Notes under the pieces: model-generated | Told to the model about the DNA's origin: nothing | What the model saw: only the letters and a program-made list of their open reading frames with translations | Database searches by the model: none | From: Nocardioides sp. BGMRC 2183 | GTDB lineage: Bacteria > Actinomycetota > Actinomycetes > Propionibacteriales > Nocardioidaceae | Direction: 5' to 3' | Assembly (NCBI GenBank): GCA_008123405.1 | Contig: VSSA01000017.1 | Coordinates: 1 to 64,000 of the forward strand | Length of the DNA stretch: 64,000 nucleotides | In this document: one piece after another, positions 1-9,241 of the stretch | How positions within the stretch are numbered: the stretch's first letter is position 1 | Layout of the letters: every line of letters begins with the position of its first letter | Program-made: the position numbers and the translations under genes

Positions 1-234
1 CTCGGCGGCCGCGGGGGCGCCGGTGTCCCCGGGCAGGCAGTCGGTCGCGGAGCCGGCCGTGGTGTGGGTGCCGCGGGTGCCGGACGCGGTGCGGGCCGGC
101 GCGGAGGCGCCGCAGGTGCGGCCGGTGGCCGAGGTCGGTCCAAGAAGGACGACCGGGACCTCGAGTCGCAGACCTACGAGGCCGACGAGGACTGGACCGA
201 GGACGACGGGCAGTACCCGGGCGTCATCGGCTGA
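1..234 (+). CDS. C-terminal fragment of an unrecognised protein with a Gly/Arg/Ala-rich tail
   Basis: The frame is open from the first base and ends at TGA 232-234, so only the last 77 residues are present. The first ~48 residues are almost entirely Gly, Arg and Ala with a few Val, Pro and Gln, like RGG-type nucleic-acid-binding tails. The last ~29 are charged and mainly acidic (KKDDRDLES, then EADEDWTEDD) and end in PGVIG. I do not recognise the family. An RNA- or DNA-binding protein with a disordered tail is a guess from composition. The gene converges on tsaD with only about 35 bp between the stop codons. Confidence 0.6.
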   Translation, partial: LGGRGGAGVPGQAVGRGAGRGVGAAGAGRGAGRRGGAAGAAGGRGRSKKDDRDLESQTYEADEDWTEDDGQYPGVIG

Positions 235-250
235 GAGATCGCGATCTCTC
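233..250. terminator. Perfect 18-bp palindrome between convergent genes
   Basis: GAGAGATCGCGATCTCTC reads the same on both strands. It starts inside the stop codon of the left gene and lies about 20 bp beyond the tsaD stop. It may be a short bidirectional terminator hairpin (GAGAGA/TCTCTC) or a protein site. There is no T-run. Confidence 0.4.
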
Positions 251-269
251 CGCCTCGATCCGCGGCGGG

Positions 270-1343
270 TCAGCCCGCCAGCACGTCGGTGACCGGCAGG
301 CTCGAGTCTGCCGGGAGGTCCAACGACGAGGCGGCGCGTCCACGCGCCACCATGGTGGACCCGAGCGCGGCGACCATCGCGCCGTTGTCGGTGCACAGGC
401 CAGGGCGGGGCACCCGGACCCGGACTCCGAGCCGCGTCGCCCGCTCCTCGGCCATCGCCCGCAGGCGTGAGTTCGCGGCGACCCCACCGCCGATCATCAG
501 GTCCTCGATCCCCTCGCTCGCCGCCGCGTCCAGCGCCTTGCGGACCAGTACGTCGCACACGGCCTCCTGGAACGAGGCCGCCACATCTGCCACGGGGACC
601 CGCTCCCCGGCCCGCTCCTTCGCCTCCACCCAGCGCGCCACCGCGGTCTTCAACCCGGAGAAGGAGAAGTCGAAGCGGTGCCGCTCCAGGTCGCGGCGGC
701 TGGTGAGCCCGCGCGGGAAGTCGATCGCCACGCTGTCGCCCTCGCGGGCAGCGCGGTCGATATGCGGGCCACCCGGGAACGGCAGTCCGAGCAATCGGGC
801 CACCTTGTCGAACGCCTCGCCGGCAGCGTCGTCGATGGTGGCGCCCATCGGGTCCACCCCGGCGCCGTCGCCGTGCTCTCCGGTGATGTCGGTGACCTTC
901 AGCAGGCTGGAGTGGCCGCCGGAGACCAGCAGCGCCAGGCACGGCTCAGGCAGCGGCCCGTGCTCGAGTTGGTCGACGGCGACGTGGGAGGCGAGGTGGT
1001 TCACGCCGTACAGCGGTGTGCCGAGACCGAGCGCGAGCGCCTTGGCGCTGGCGACGCCGACCAGCAGTGCGCCGGCGAGTCCGGGGCCGTGGGTGACCGC
1101 GATCGCGTCGACATCGGTGAGCGCGACGCCGGCGGTGGCGCAGGCACGTTCGATGGTCGGCACCATCGCCTCGAGGTGGGCGCGGCTGGCGACCTCGGGG
1201 ACCACGCCCCCGAACCGGGCGTGCTGCTCCACGCTGGAGGCGACCGCGTCCGCGAGCAACGTGTGACCGCGCACGATGCCGACACCGGTCTCGTCGCAGG
1301 AGGTCTCGATGCCGAGGACCAGGGGCTCGTCGCGCATGCTCAC
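270..1343 (-). CDS. tsaD: tRNA N6-adenosine threonylcarbamoyltransferase TsaD
   Basis: A 357-residue Kae1/TsaD protein, the catalytic subunit that moves the threonylcarbamoyl group onto A37 of ANN-decoding tRNAs in the cytoplasm. The ASKHA fold opens with [10 protein letters not shown] (residues 11-20). The metal-binding HxxxH pair is His116/His120 in NHLASH, with the third ligand Asp319 in TDNGAM, and there are SGGHSSLL and [11 protein letters not shown] motifs. Length is normal for the family. Its ATG overlaps the rimI stop as ATGA. It is last in a run of overlapping genes carrying the rest of the t6A machinery (tsaE, tsaB), so co-expression is likely. Confidence 0.97.
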   Translation of the reverse strand: MSMRDEPLVLGIETSCDETGVGIVRGHTLLADAVASSVEQHARFGGVVPEVASRAHLEAMVPTIERACATAGVALTDVDAIAVTHGPGLAGALLVGVASAKALALGLGTPLYGVNHLASHVAVDQLEHGPLPEPCLALLVSGGHSSLLKVTDITGEHGDGAGVDPMGATIDDAAGEAFDKVARLLGLPFPGGPHIDRAAREGDSVAIDFPRGLTSRRDLERHRFDFSFSGLKTAVARWVEAKERAGERVPVADVAASFQEAVCDVLVRKALDAAASEGIEDLMIGGGVAANSRLRAMAEERATRLGVRVRVPRPGLCTDNGAMVAALGSTMVARGRAASSLDLPADSSLPVTDVLAG

Positions 1344-1825
1344 GCCTCCATTGTGACGTCGGGACCGGAAACGGGATGTTCGAGGATCAGTGCCGCAGCG
1401 CCGTCACGGTAGTAGCGGGGCCGGCGGCCGATCTCGACGAAGCCCTCGGCGGCGTAGAGGGCCAGGGCGGCGGCGTTGTCGGCGCGGACCTCCAGCAGGA
1501 CGCGGGTGGCGCCGGCGCGTCGTACCCGATCCCGGCCGGCGGCCAGCAGCAGACCCGCGATCCCACGGCGGCGGGCGACCGGCAGCACCGCGATCCGCTG
1601 CAACTCGGCGTCCGCGCCGACCGCGCTCAGCACCGCGTAGCCGAGCAGTGCACCGTCGGGATCGACCGCCACGGTGAGCTCGCCGCTCGTCAGCTCACCG
1701 GCGAGGAGCGGCGTCAGCAGCGCCGTCGACCAGGCGTCGGCACCGAAGATCTCCGCGTCCCAGCGCGCCACCGCCGGCAGATCTGCCTGCTCCGCCGGTC
1801 GTACGACGCCGGCCGCCCAGGTCAC
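1340..1825 (-). CDS. rimI: Ribosomal protein S18 alanine N-acetyltransferase RimI
   Basis: A 161-residue GNAT-fold acetyltransferase. The acetyl-CoA segment is [20 protein letters not shown], followed by [27 protein letters not shown], the C-terminal half typical of RimI. The GTG start at 1825 overlaps the tsaB stop (GTGA), which fixes the start against a longer open frame extending into tsaB. The end overlaps tsaD as ATGA. RimI between tsaB and tsaD is the usual actinobacterial order. Its classical substrate is the N-terminal alanine of S18, but in actinobacteria it may act on other N-termini. Confidence 0.9.
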   Translation of the reverse strand: MTWAAGVVRPAEQADLPAVARWDAEIFGADAWSTALLTPLLAGELTSGELTVAVDPDGALLGYAVLSAVGADAELQRIAVLPVARRRGIAGLLLAAGRDRVRRAGATRVLLEVRADNAAALALYAAEGFVEIGRRPRYYRDGAAALILEHPVSGPDVTMEA

Positions 1826-2460
1826 GAGACCGGCTTCGGCGCCCGCGGGATCTCGGCGTCGGGACGGCGCAGGTAGAGCGGCTCGGGGGGCAGGATCTCG
1901 GCCCGCCCCTGCTGGACGGCGACCGCGATCCACTCCGCCGACGGGCGCAAGGGTCCGCGGGCGTCGCTGAAGGCGTCCGGATAGAGCGCAGCGCCCTCCC
2001 CCACGACCGGACCGTTGCTCGCCACCGCTGCAGGCTTGTCGACCACAGGACCGCTGATCCGTCGGCCCTCGCCGTCGTAGCCAGCGAGGTAGACCTCCTT
2101 GCGACGTGCGTCGGTGGCGACCTCGAATCGCCCCGCGACGGTCCCCGCCTGCACCGCCTGCACCGCCAAAGCGTCGAGCGAGCAGATGCCGTGGATCGGA
2201 ATCCCCAGCACGTGCCCCAGCGTCCGCGCCGTCACCAGCCCGACCCGCAGTCCGGTGAACGGACCGGGCCCGGTGCCGACCGCGATGGCAGTCAGCTCCG
2301 CGGGCCGCAGAGCTGCCTCGGCGAGGGTCCGTTCGATCAGCGGAGCGAGCTGCTCGCCGTGTCGCATCGTCTCCTCGCTCTGGTGCGCGGCGACCACGTC
2401 GTTGCCGTCGTGGACGGCAACCGTCACCGTCGGTGAGGCGGTGTCGAAGGCGAGCAACAC
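1822..2460 (-). CDS. tsaB: t6A complex subunit TsaB
   Basis: A 212-residue TsaD paralogue that has lost the metal site and acts as scaffold for TsaD and TsaE. It opens with LAFDTASPTVTVAVHDG and has the family segment VGTGPGPFTGLRVGLVTARTLG. The gene lies 46 bp after the GNAT-TsaE fusion and overlaps rimI by 4 bp. The C-terminal half (about residues 105-212) is less conserved and ends in a basic, Pro-rich tail. The function call is secure from the N-terminal motif and context. Confidence 0.93.
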   Translation of the reverse strand: MLLAFDTASPTVTVAVHDGNDVVAAHQSEETMRHGEQLAPLIERTLAEAALRPAELTAIAVGTGPGPFTGLRVGLVTARTLGHVLGIPIHGICSLDALAVQAVQAGTVAGRFEVATDARRKEVYLAGYDGEGRRISGPVVDKPAAVASNGPVVGEGAALYPDAFSDARGPLRPSAEWIAVAVQQGRAEILPPEPLYLRRPDAEIPRAPKPVS

Positions 2461-2506
2461 GGGTCGACCTTAGCGTGGGTCCAGGCTGTGTCTGCGTCGG
2501 GAACGG

Positions 2507-3427
2507 TCAGGGCAGCCGGACCCCCGCCCAGCGCGGGCCGCGGCGGATCACGGTCACGCTGCGCGGGTCGTCGTCCGGGTCGGCGTCGGGGGCTGCCACG
2601 GCTCGGTCGATGCGGACCTGCAGGGGCGAGTCGGTGAGCGCCTCGGCCAGTCCCTCGCCCCACTCCACGACGGTGACCGCGCGCTCCAGGTCCGCGTCCA
2701 GATCGAGGTCGTCGAGCTCGGGGGCGCCGTCCAGGCGGTAGGCGTCGACGTGCACGAGTGCGGGGCCGGCGTCCAGCGACGGGTGCACGCGGGCGATCAC
2801 GAAGGTCGGCGAGGTGACGCCGCCGCGGACCCCGAGGCCCGCACCGAGTCCCTGGGTGAAGGTGGTCTTGCCGGCGCCCAGCTCGCCGGTCAGCACCAGG
2901 ACGTCGCCCGGGGCGAGCGCGCCGGCGAGCCGCTGGGCCAGCTCCCGCATGTCCTCGGCCGTGGGGACGTCGTAGCGCCGCGGCAACGGCCGGGCGAGCT
3001 CCAGGTACGGCGCATGCCGGCCGACCTCGACGAAGCCGTTGTCGCGCCAGAACGCCACCGTCGCCGGCAGCTCCTCCCGGGCCAGCACCACCAGCCGATC
3101 GGCCTCCGGCCGGCGTCGTACGACGACCTCGGCCGCGGCCCCGACGAGCCGGCGCGCCACTCCGCGACCGCGCGCGGCGGGGGTGAGCCCGAACCGGCGC
3201 AGGTAGACCGCGTCGTCGACCGGGTCCAGCACCACCGCGGCCGCAGGCACGCCGTCCACGTCGGCCACCAGCCCGCCCAGCGGCTCCAACCGTTCGGCCA
3301 GGCTCTGCTCGGTCTCGGCAAGGGCATCGGTGGGCGGATCCAGCGGCTCCCGGTCGCCGAAGGCGGCCCGCACCACAGCGAGCACCTCGGCCGACGACCC
3401 GGGACCGACCTCGCGGATCACCGTCAT
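2507..3427 (-). CDS. tsaE: Fusion of a GNAT acetyltransferase with the t6A ATPase TsaE
   Basis: A 306-residue, two-domain protein. Residues 1-150 form a GNAT domain: the acetyl-CoA loop is RRFGLTPAARGRGVARRL (about 78-94) and the C-terminal strand is WRDNGFVEVGRHAPYLEL. Residues ~151-306 are TsaE, with Walker A GELGAGKTT (181-189), the SPTFVI switch segment, HVDAYRL and VEWGEG. TsaE normally stands alone at about 150 residues, and here it fills the C-terminal half. The ATG overlaps the hydrolase stop. The TsaE role in the t6A cycle is firm. The GNAT substrate is unknown. No frameshift is needed, since one frame covers both domains. Confidence 0.92.
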   Translation of the reverse strand: MTVIREVGPGSSAEVLAVVRAAFGDREPLDPPTDALAETEQSLAERLEPLGGLVADVDGVPAAAVVLDPVDDAVYLRRFGLTPAARGRGVARRLVGAAAEVVVRRRPEADRLVVLAREELPATVAFWRDNGFVEVGRHAPYLELARPLPRRYDVPTAEDMRELAQRLAGALAPGDVLVLTGELGAGKTTFTQGLGAGLGVRGGVTSPTFVIARVHPSLDAGPALVHVDAYRLDGAPELDDLDLDADLERAVTVVEWGEGLAEALTDSPLQVRIDRAVAAPDADPDDDPRSVTVIRRGPRWAGVRLP

Positions 3428-4509
3428 CGGGTGGGCACCGCCGCAGCGGCGGAGATCAGCTGGTCGAGCTCGGCATTGACCAGGTCATGGCACTCCATGA
3501 TCACCATGTGGCCTGCGCCCTCACACTCCAGCAGCCGGGACCCGTCGATCCTGCTGTGCAGCTTGCGGGCGTGACCGATCGAGGTGAGCTTGTCCTCGGT
3601 GCCGCAGATGATCGAGGTCGGCACCTTCGCGAAGAGCTCGATCAGGTGGAACTTGTCCAGGCCGGCGAAGTGCGGGAAGAAGTCGGCGATCACCTCGAAC
3701 GAGGTGGCCGAGAGCATCTCGTCGACGAACTCGACGTACCCGCGAGGCACCTCGCGGCCGAAGGCGAGCCGGTCGATCGCGACGGTGGCCACCACCTGGC
3801 CCAGACGACGCAGCCGGTCGACCCCGCGGTGACCCCGTTGCAGGGTGCTGACGGCACGGTGGCTGAACGGCGCGCTCAACCGGGCCGGCACCATCGGCAG
3901 GAAGATCCGACCCGGGTCCAGCCCGCCGGCGGTGGTGGAGATCAGGCCGACGCCGACCACCTTGTCGCCGATCAGCTCGGGGAACTGCTCGGCCAGCGCG
4001 ACGATCGACATCCCGCCCATCGAGTGACCGACGACCACCACCGGCCCCTCCGGCACGGTCGCGTCGATCACCGCCTTCAGGTCGCGGCCGAGCTGCTCGA
4101 AGTTGGCGTTCTCCCGCACGGAGCGACCGGAGCGGCCGTGCGAACGCTGGTCGTAGTAGACGGTGCGGACCAGGTCGCGGTAGGCAGCGCGCTGGAAGTG
4201 CCAGCAGTCCAGGTTCAGGCAGTAGCCGTGCACGAAGACGACGGTGACCGGTGCGGTCGACCCGGCCCGGTGACGACGGAAGAAGCCGCCGGCGGTGTCG
4301 GCAGCGACCTCGTCCACCTCGACGTGCAGCGGTACGCCGTCGTCGGCGACGACCGTCATCGGCTCCGAACGCAGGCTGCCGAAGGGGATCTCGGCACCGG
4401 CGCGGCGACTGATCTCGCGCTGCTGGCGGGCGATCCCGACAGCGGTGCCGGCGGCGGCCACCCCGAGCGCGCCCGCCAGCGAGCCGAGCACCCGACCCCG
4501 GATACCCAT
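3424..4509 (-). CDS. Alpha/beta hydrolase with N-terminal membrane anchor
   Basis: A 361-residue alpha/beta hydrolase. Residues ~7-27 are a hydrophobic Ala/Gly-rich helix after a basic start, suggesting a membrane anchor or signal. The oxyanion region is VFVHGYCLN (91-99), the nucleophile is Ser163 in GHSMGG, the acid is probably the Asp in ICGTEDKLT and the base the His in GAGHMVIME. The substrate is unknown; lipase or esterase is the safest class. It overlaps the alr stop by one base (TGATG) and the tsaE fusion by 4 bp, so it is embedded in the alr-tsaD operon. A hydrolase here is common in actinobacteria. Confidence 0.88.
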   Translation of the reverse strand: MGIRGRVLGSLAGALGVAAAGTAVGIARQQREISRRAGAEIPFGSLRSEPMTVVADDGVPLHVEVDEVAADTAGGFFRRHRAGSTAPVTVVFVHGYCLNLDCWHFQRAAYRDLVRTVYYDQRSHGRSGRSVRENANFEQLGRDLKAVIDATVPEGPVVVVGHSMGGMSIVALAEQFPELIGDKVVGVGLISTTAGGLDPGRIFLPMVPARLSAPFSHRAVSTLQRGHRGVDRLRRLGQVVATVAIDRLAFGREVPRGYVEFVDEMLSATSFEVIADFFPHFAGLDKFHLIELFAKVPTSIICGTEDKLTSIGHARKLHSRIDGSRLLECEGAGHMVIMECHDLVNAELDQLISAAAAVPTR

Positions 4510-5702
4510 CAGCGCTGGCCCCCGTCGACACGGCTCTCATCGACACCGGTCTCATCCACATAGCTCCGCGACATGCGCCCCCCGATCCTGGTCACGATCT
4601 CGTAGTTGATGGTGCCACTGGCCTCCGCCCAGTCCTGGGCGGTCGGCTCACCATCGTCGCCGGCCCCGAAGAGCATCGCCGTGGTGCCGGGTGGTGGGCG
4701 ATCGCCGTCGAGGTCGATGACGAACTGGTCCATGCAGATCCGACCGCGGATCGGGCGTCTGCGGCCCTCGACCAGCACCTCGGCGCCGGGCCGGGTCGGG
4801 TCGGCCGAGGCGTGGCGCGGCACGCCGTCGCCGTACCCGAGGGGGACCAGGCCCACCGTGGTGGGGGCGGGCGCGATCCAACGGTGTCCGTAGGAGACGC
4901 CGGCGCCGGCGTCGACGTCCTTGACCATCACCAGCGGCGCCCGGACGGTCATCGCCGGACGGAGTCCGATGTCGGCACAGCGGAGCCCGTCGTCGCCGAC
5001 CGCTCCCGGCGCCGGATCCAGTCCGTAGAGGGCGATGCCGCAGCGCACCGCGTCGAAGCGCGCCGACGGTCGCAGGATCGCCGCGGCGGAGTTGGCCAGG
5101 TGCACGATCTCCGGACGCAACCCGGCTGCGCGGGCCAGGTCGACCGCCTCGGAGAAGACCTTCTCCTGGGCGTCGTTGGCCGGATGGTCCGGCTCGTCGG
5201 AGGCGGCGAAATGGGACCAGAGGCCGGTGATCCGCCACGCGCCGTCGACCTCTCCCTGCCGGGCACGCGCGAAGAGCGCGTCCCAATCGGCCCGGGCCGC
5301 GCCACCGCGCGACAGCCCGGTGTCGACCTTGAGCTGCACCCGGGCCTCGCGCGCGCCGGCGGCGGCGATCGCGTCGAGCTCGGCGACCGTGTAGGCGGTG
5401 ACGTCGAGGTCGGCAGCCAGACAGGCGGCGTAGTCGGTGGTGGGCGTGGTCAGCCAGCACAGGATCCGCGTCCCCGGTTCGGTACGACGCAGCGCCAGCG
5501 CCTCCTCCGGCGTGGCGACGGCGAGCCAGCGGGCCCCACCCTCCACCGCGGCACGGGCCGCCTGCGCCATCCCGTGGCCGTAGCCGTCCGCCTTGACCAC
5601 GGCGATCAGGTCGACACCGGTGTGGGTGGCCAGCAGCCGCGCGTTGGCCCGGATCGCGCCCAGATCGACGACGATCTCGGGGCTCCCCGACGTCGTGCTC
5701 AT
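4509..5702 (-). CDS. alr: Alanine racemase
   Basis: A 397-residue fold-type III PLP enzyme converting L- to D-alanine for peptidoglycan. The PLP lysine is Lys37 in VVKADGYGHG. The catalytic Tyr of the other subunit fits AGVSYGHRW, and RCGIALYGLDP and GRICMDQFVIDL are family blocks. The ATG overlaps the stop of the NAD(P)H-hydrate repair gene (ATGA). Length is normal apart from a ~20-residue tail. The nnr-alr-tsaE-tsaB-rimI-tsaD order is standard for the phylum. Confidence 0.96.
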   Translation of the reverse strand: MSTTSGSPEIVVDLGAIRANARLLATHTGVDLIAVVKADGYGHGMAQAARAAVEGGARWLAVATPEEALALRRTEPGTRILCWLTTPTTDYAACLAADLDVTAYTVAELDAIAAAGAREARVQLKVDTGLSRGGAARADWDALFARARQGEVDGAWRITGLWSHFAASDEPDHPANDAQEKVFSEAVDLARAAGLRPEIVHLANSAAAILRPSARFDAVRCGIALYGLDPAPGAVGDDGLRCADIGLRPAMTVRAPLVMVKDVDAGAGVSYGHRWIAPAPTTVGLVPLGYGDGVPRHASADPTRPGAEVLVEGRRRPIRGRICMDQFVIDLDGDRPPPGTTAMLFGAGDDGEPTAQDWAEASGTINYEIVTRIGGRMSRSYVDETGVDESRVDGGQR

Positions 5703-7111
5703 GGGCTCGATCCTCGCACCACCGCGCTCACGGCCGCGGGCAGGGCACGCGCGACGTCCCCGGCGACGATCGGACCGTCACGTCCGGCCAGCGTGGCAGC
5801 GGCACCGTGCACCCAGGAGCCCACCGATGCCGCGTCGAACGGGTCGAGGCCACCGGCCAGCAGGGCGCCGATCACGCCGCCGAGCACGTCCCCCGCGCCG
5901 GCGGTCGCCAGCCATGGGGTGCCGGTGGTGGTCACTGCAACCTGACCGTCCGGTGCCGCGACCAGCGTGCGGCGTCCCTTGAGCAGCACCACGACCTGGA
6001 GCTCGGCCGCGGCGCGGCGTGCGAAATGCAGCGGTCGCGCCTCGATCGCGGCCCGCTCCTCGCCCAGCATCCGGGCCAGTTCGCCTGCGTGCGGGGTCAG
6101 CACCGCGGCGCGTCCGCTGACCTGGTCCGCCCATGCCAACGCGTCGGCGTCGACCAGCAGTGGCACGTCATCGGCGAGTGTCTCCCGCAGCGCGTTCTCC
6201 GCCCCTGCGTCGCTGCCGGACCCGACCACCCAGGCCTGGACCCGCCCGGGGCCGACCACCTCGGGATGGTCGGCGCGCACCGCGTCGGCTGCCTCGTCCG
6301 GACCGACGTAGCGGACCATTCCGGCCAGGCCGCAGGAGGCGCCGGCCACACTGAGCCGGGCGGCGCCGGGATAGTTCGCCGAGCCCGCGCGGACGCCGAC
6401 CACCCCACGGGTGTACTTGTGTGCGTCCGGGGCTGGGCGCGGCAGTCGTGCGGCCACGTCCACGGGCTGCAGCGCGGTCACCGCGGCCGGTTCCAGGTGC
6501 GGCTCCAGGCCGATGTCCACCAGATGCAGCGCGCCCGCCGCGCCGGCGGCCGGATCGACCAGATGGGCGACCTTGTGGGTGCCGAAAGTGACTGTCACCG
6601 CGGCGTGCACGTGGGGGCCGTCCACCTCACCGGTGTCGACGCCCACCCCGGACGGCACGTCGACCGCGATCACCGGCACCCCGGCCAGGGCGTCCAGCGC
6701 CGCCACCGCGGCGGGCCGCAACCCCGGGCGCCCGCCGATCCCGACGATGCCGTCGACGACGAGATCGGGGCGGCGTCGTACCGGGGGCGGGGCGGCGGTG
6801 GCGTCGGCGGTCCGACCTCCGGCACTGCGCAACGCGGCGAGCCCGTCCGGATGGGCCCGCTCACTGAGCAGCCATGCCTCGACCGCGACGCCGCGCCGCG
6901 CGAGCAGGGCGCCTGCGAAGAGCGCGTCGCCGCCGTTGTCGCCGGCACCGACCAGCAGCACCACCCGACGGCCATAGACCGGGTCGAGGAGATCCGCGAC
7001 GGCATACGCGAGGCCGGTCGCCGCCCGCTGCATCAGGGCGCCCTCGGGCAGCGTCGCCATCAGCGCGTGCTCGGCGGCGCGGACCTGCTCCACGGTGTGC
7101 GCGCGGATCAC
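5699..7111 (-). CDS. nnr: Bifunctional NAD(P)H-hydrate epimerase / ADP-dependent NAD(P)H-hydrate dehydratase
   Basis: A 470-residue enzyme that repairs hydrated NAD(P)H. Residues 1-~210 are the YjeF-N epimerase domain ([17 protein letters not shown], then VDGIVGIGG and [12 protein letters not shown]). Residues ~215-470 are the ribokinase-like dehydratase ([38 protein letters not shown]). The frame stays open for 1.8 kb further upstream, but the start is taken as GTG 7111 because it overlaps the acpS stop (GTGA) and gives the usual length. The fused form is the common bacterial arrangement. Confidence 0.94.
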   Translation of the reverse strand: MIRAHTVEQVRAAEHALMATLPEGALMQRAATGLAYAVADLLDPVYGRRVVLLVGAGDNGGDALFAGALLARRGVAVEAWLLSERAHPDGLAALRSAGGRTADATAAPPPVRRRPDLVVDGIVGIGGRPGLRPAAVAALDALAGVPVIAVDVPSGVGVDTGEVDGPHVHAAVTVTFGTHKVAHLVDPAAGAAGALHLVDIGLEPHLEPAAVTALQPVDVAARLPRPAPDAHKYTRGVVGVRAGSANYPGAARLSVAGASCGLAGMVRYVGPDEAADAVRADHPEVVGPGRVQAWVVGSGSDAGAENALRETLADDVPLLVDADALAWADQVSGRAAVLTPHAGELARMLGEERAAIEARPLHFARRAAAELQVVVLLKGRRTLVAAPDGQVAVTTTGTPWLATAGAGDVLGGVIGALLAGGLDPFDAASVGSWVHGAAATLAGRDGPIVAGDVARALPAAVSAVVRGSSP

Positions 7112-7464
7112 GACTCCAGCACCACCATCGCGATCGCGACGCCGCCGTCGTGACTCAGCGAGAGGTGGCTGGTCCGCACCCCGAGCCGATCGGCTGCGGC
7201 GGCGACGCTGCCACGCAGCACCAGCACCGGGCGGCCGGACTCCTCGCGGACCACCTCGGCATCGTGCCAGCCGAGGTCGCCCGGGGCGCCCAGCGCCTTG
7301 GCCAGCGCCTCCTTCGCCGCGAACCGGGCCGCCAGGGAGCGCACCGCGAGCCCCCGTTCGGCACCGACGAAGAGCCGGTCCGCGAGCGCCGGCGTGCGCA
7401 CCAGCGACGCGGCGAAGCGGTCGACCGAACAGACGTCCACCCCGATCCCGACGATCCCGCCCAT
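7108..7464 (-). CDS. acpS: Holo-[acyl-carrier-protein] synthase
   Basis: A 118-residue phosphopantetheinyl transferase that moves 4'-phosphopantetheine from CoA to ACP. It opens [12 protein letters not shown] with metal ligand Asp10, and [13 protein letters not shown] carries Glu52 and the catalytic Lys. The ATG at 7464 gives the normal AcpS length and is 7 bp after a TACCCT -10 box, suggesting leaderless translation. It is first in the operon running to tsaD and divergent from coaA, which makes the CoA precursor it uses. Confidence 0.95.
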   Translation of the reverse strand: MGGIVGIGVDVCSVDRFAASLVRTPALADRLFVGAERGLAVRSLAARFAAKEALAKALGAPGDLGWHDAEVVREESGRPVLVLRGSVAAAADRLGVRTSHLSLSHDGGVAIAMVVLES

Positions 7465-7477
7465 GGCGCTCAGGGTA
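7465..7477 (-). promoter_or_regulatory. acpS -10 box, leaderless start
   Basis: On the minus strand TACCCT (7477-7472) is followed by 7 bp and the acpS ATG. This spacing puts the transcription start on or next to the start codon. No clear -35 is seen. Confidence 0.45.
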
Positions 7478-7545
7478 CGACCGCGATGAGGCAACACCCG
7501 GATCCCACTCTGGGAGTCGCCGCCCCACACGCGCAGCGGGACTGC

Positions 7546-7558
7546 AACAATCGCGACC
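7546..7558 (+). promoter_or_regulatory. coaA -10 box, leaderless start
   Basis: AACAAT (7546-7551) is followed by 7 bp and the coaA ATG. There is no Shine-Dalgarno sequence in that gap, consistent with leaderless translation. Confidence 0.4.
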
Positions 7559-8551
7559 ATGGCGACCGGCGACACCGGCGGCGGATCTCGGACCCAAGCC
7601 GGCGAAGGAGCGCGTGAGGCATCGCCGTACGTGGAGCTCGAGCGGGCCACCTGGGCCGCTCTGGCCTCGGAGACCGAGAGTCCGGTGACGGCCGAGGAGG
7701 TCGTCCGGTTGCGCGGGCTCGGCGACGCACTCGACCTGCGCGAGATCATCGAGGTCTACCTGCCGTTGTCCCGGCTGCTCAGTCTCTATGTGGAGTCCGC
7801 CGGTCAGCTGCACCGCGCGCAGGACGACTTCCTGCACGGCCGCACCCGCCCACGCACGCCGTTCGTGATCGGTCTCGCCGGGTCCGTGGCGGTCGGAAAG
7901 TCGACCACGGCTCGCGTGCTGCAGCAGATGCTGGCGCGCTGGCCGGAGCATCCCAACGTGGCGCTGGTGACCACCGACGGGTTCCTCTACCCCAATGCCG
8001 AGCTCGAACGCCGCGGCCTGCTGCAGCGCAAGGGCTTCCCCGAGTCCTACGACCGCCGCGCCTTGATGAAGTTCGTCGTCGACATCAAGTCGGGCAAGGA
8101 CGAGGTGGAGGCACCGGTCTACTCCCACCTGGTCTACGACCGGGTGCCGGACGAGAAGGTCGTGGTGCACTCCCCCGACATCCTGATCGTGGAGGGCCTC
8201 AACGTGCTCCAGCCGGCCCGGGTCCGCGGCGACGGGCGCACCGGCCTGGGCCTCTCGGACTTCTTCGACTTCTCGATCTTCGTCGACGCCGCCGTCGGCC
8301 ACATCCGGGAGTGGTACGTCGACCGCTTCCTGCGCCTGCGCGAAACGGCGTTCCGCGACCCCAACTCCTACTTCGCGCGGTATGCGGCCCTGACCCACGA
8401 CTCCGCGGTCGACGAGGCACGTCGGATCTGGGACTCCATCAACGGCCCGAACCTGGAGCAGAACGTGCTGCCCACCCGCTCCCGCGCCACCCTGGTGCTG
8501 CGCAAGGACAAGGACCACTCGGTCCGCTACGTCCGGCTGCGCAAGATCTGA
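7559..8551 (+). CDS. coaA: Type I pantothenate kinase
   Basis: A 330-residue P-loop kinase that phosphorylates pantothenate, the committed step to CoA. Walker A is GSVAVGKST (108-116). Further CoaA blocks are [39 protein letters not shown] and the C-terminal [13 protein letters not shown]. Residues 1-~20 are a variable extension of Gly, Thr and Glu. It is divergent from acpS, separated by 94 bp. In many actinobacteria glmS lies next to coaA; here a lipoprotein follows instead. Confidence 0.97.
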   Translation: MATGDTGGGSRTQAGEGAREASPYVELERATWAALASETESPVTAEEVVRLRGLGDALDLREIIEVYLPLSRLLSLYVESAGQLHRAQDDFLHGRTRPRTPFVIGLAGSVAVGKSTTARVLQQMLARWPEHPNVALVTTDGFLYPNAELERRGLLQRKGFPESYDRRALMKFVVDIKSGKDEVEAPVYSHLVYDRVPDEKVVVHSPDILIVEGLNVLQPARVRGDGRTGLGLSDFFDFSIFVDAAVGHIREWYVDRFLRLRETAFRDPNSYFARYAALTHDSAVDEARRIWDSINGPNLEQNVLPTRSRATLVLRKDKDHSVRYVRLRKI

Positions 8552-8600
8552 GCCCCGTCGACTTTGTGATCGTCTTGCTGCCCCGGGGATACTCGCGACC

Positions 8601-9230
8601 ATGAGCCTGGATCCGTTGGTCGCCGGCAGTGTCCTGCTGCTGTCCGCGTTCACCCTGACCGCGTGCGGCGGCGACCCGGATGGCGCGGACAGCGCTGACA
8701 GCGCCAGTCCCACCGCCACCAGTACACCGACCAGCGAACCGAGCGATGAGTTGCCGAAGGGCGCGACGCCGCCGGGCACCGAACTGTCCCTGGGCGAGCC
8801 GGCCACGGTGCCGTTCGGCTCCGAGGACGCCGCCGGGGTGGTCGAGATCGTGGTCCAGAAGATCCGCAAGGGCACTGCAGCCGACCTGCGCGCCCTCGAC
8901 CTCGGCAACCAGGCCAAGGACTACCTGCCCTACTACATCAGCTACTCCGTCACCGGAGTCCGCGACGCGAAGACGCTGCGCAACACCTCGGTGGACGAGG
9001 CGATCGTGGGGATCCTCCCTGACGGCTCCGGCGCGCAGGCACTGCGAGTGATCGGCGACTGGGCGCCCTGCGACGGGGTCTCCGCGCCGCGGGACTTCGC
9101 CGACGGCCAGAAGTTCTCCAGCTGCGTGCCCTATCTGGCCAAGAGTTCGACGACGGTGGACGGCGCGGTCTTCGCGCCCACTGTCGGGCCGTACAACTCC
9201 TCCGACGGCGAACCGGTGCTCTGGCGCTGA
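8601..9230 (+). CDS. Predicted lipoprotein of unknown function
   Basis: A 209-residue protein with a short hydrophobic segment ending in the lipobox LTAC (Cys22). After it comes a low-complexity Asp/Ser/Thr/Pro linker (about 23-60) and a folded domain from ~62 (PATVPFGSEDAAGVVEIVVQ) rich in beta-prone stretches, with two further Cys at WAPCDG and FSSCVP that could pair outside the membrane. I do not recognise a family; the shape resembles DUF4352-like immunoglobulin-fold lipoproteins but I cannot confirm it. It starts 49 bp after coaA on the same strand. Confidence 0.7.
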   Translation: MSLDPLVAGSVLLLSAFTLTACGGDPDGADSADSASPTATSTPTSEPSDELPKGATPPGTELSLGEPATVPFGSEDAAGVVEIVVQKIRKGTAADLRALDLGNQAKDYLPYYISYSVTGVRDAKTLRNTSVDEAIVGILPDGSGAQALRVIGDWAPCDGVSAPRDFADGQKFSSCVPYLAKSSTTVDGAVFAPTVGPYNSSDGEPVLWR

Positions 9231-9241
9231 GGTGGATCCAG

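Noticed and set aside
7112-8917. Long minus-strand open frame upstream of the NAD(P)H-hydrate repair gene
   Set aside because: It is antisense to coaA and overlaps acpS in another frame; only GTG 7111 gives the normal protein.
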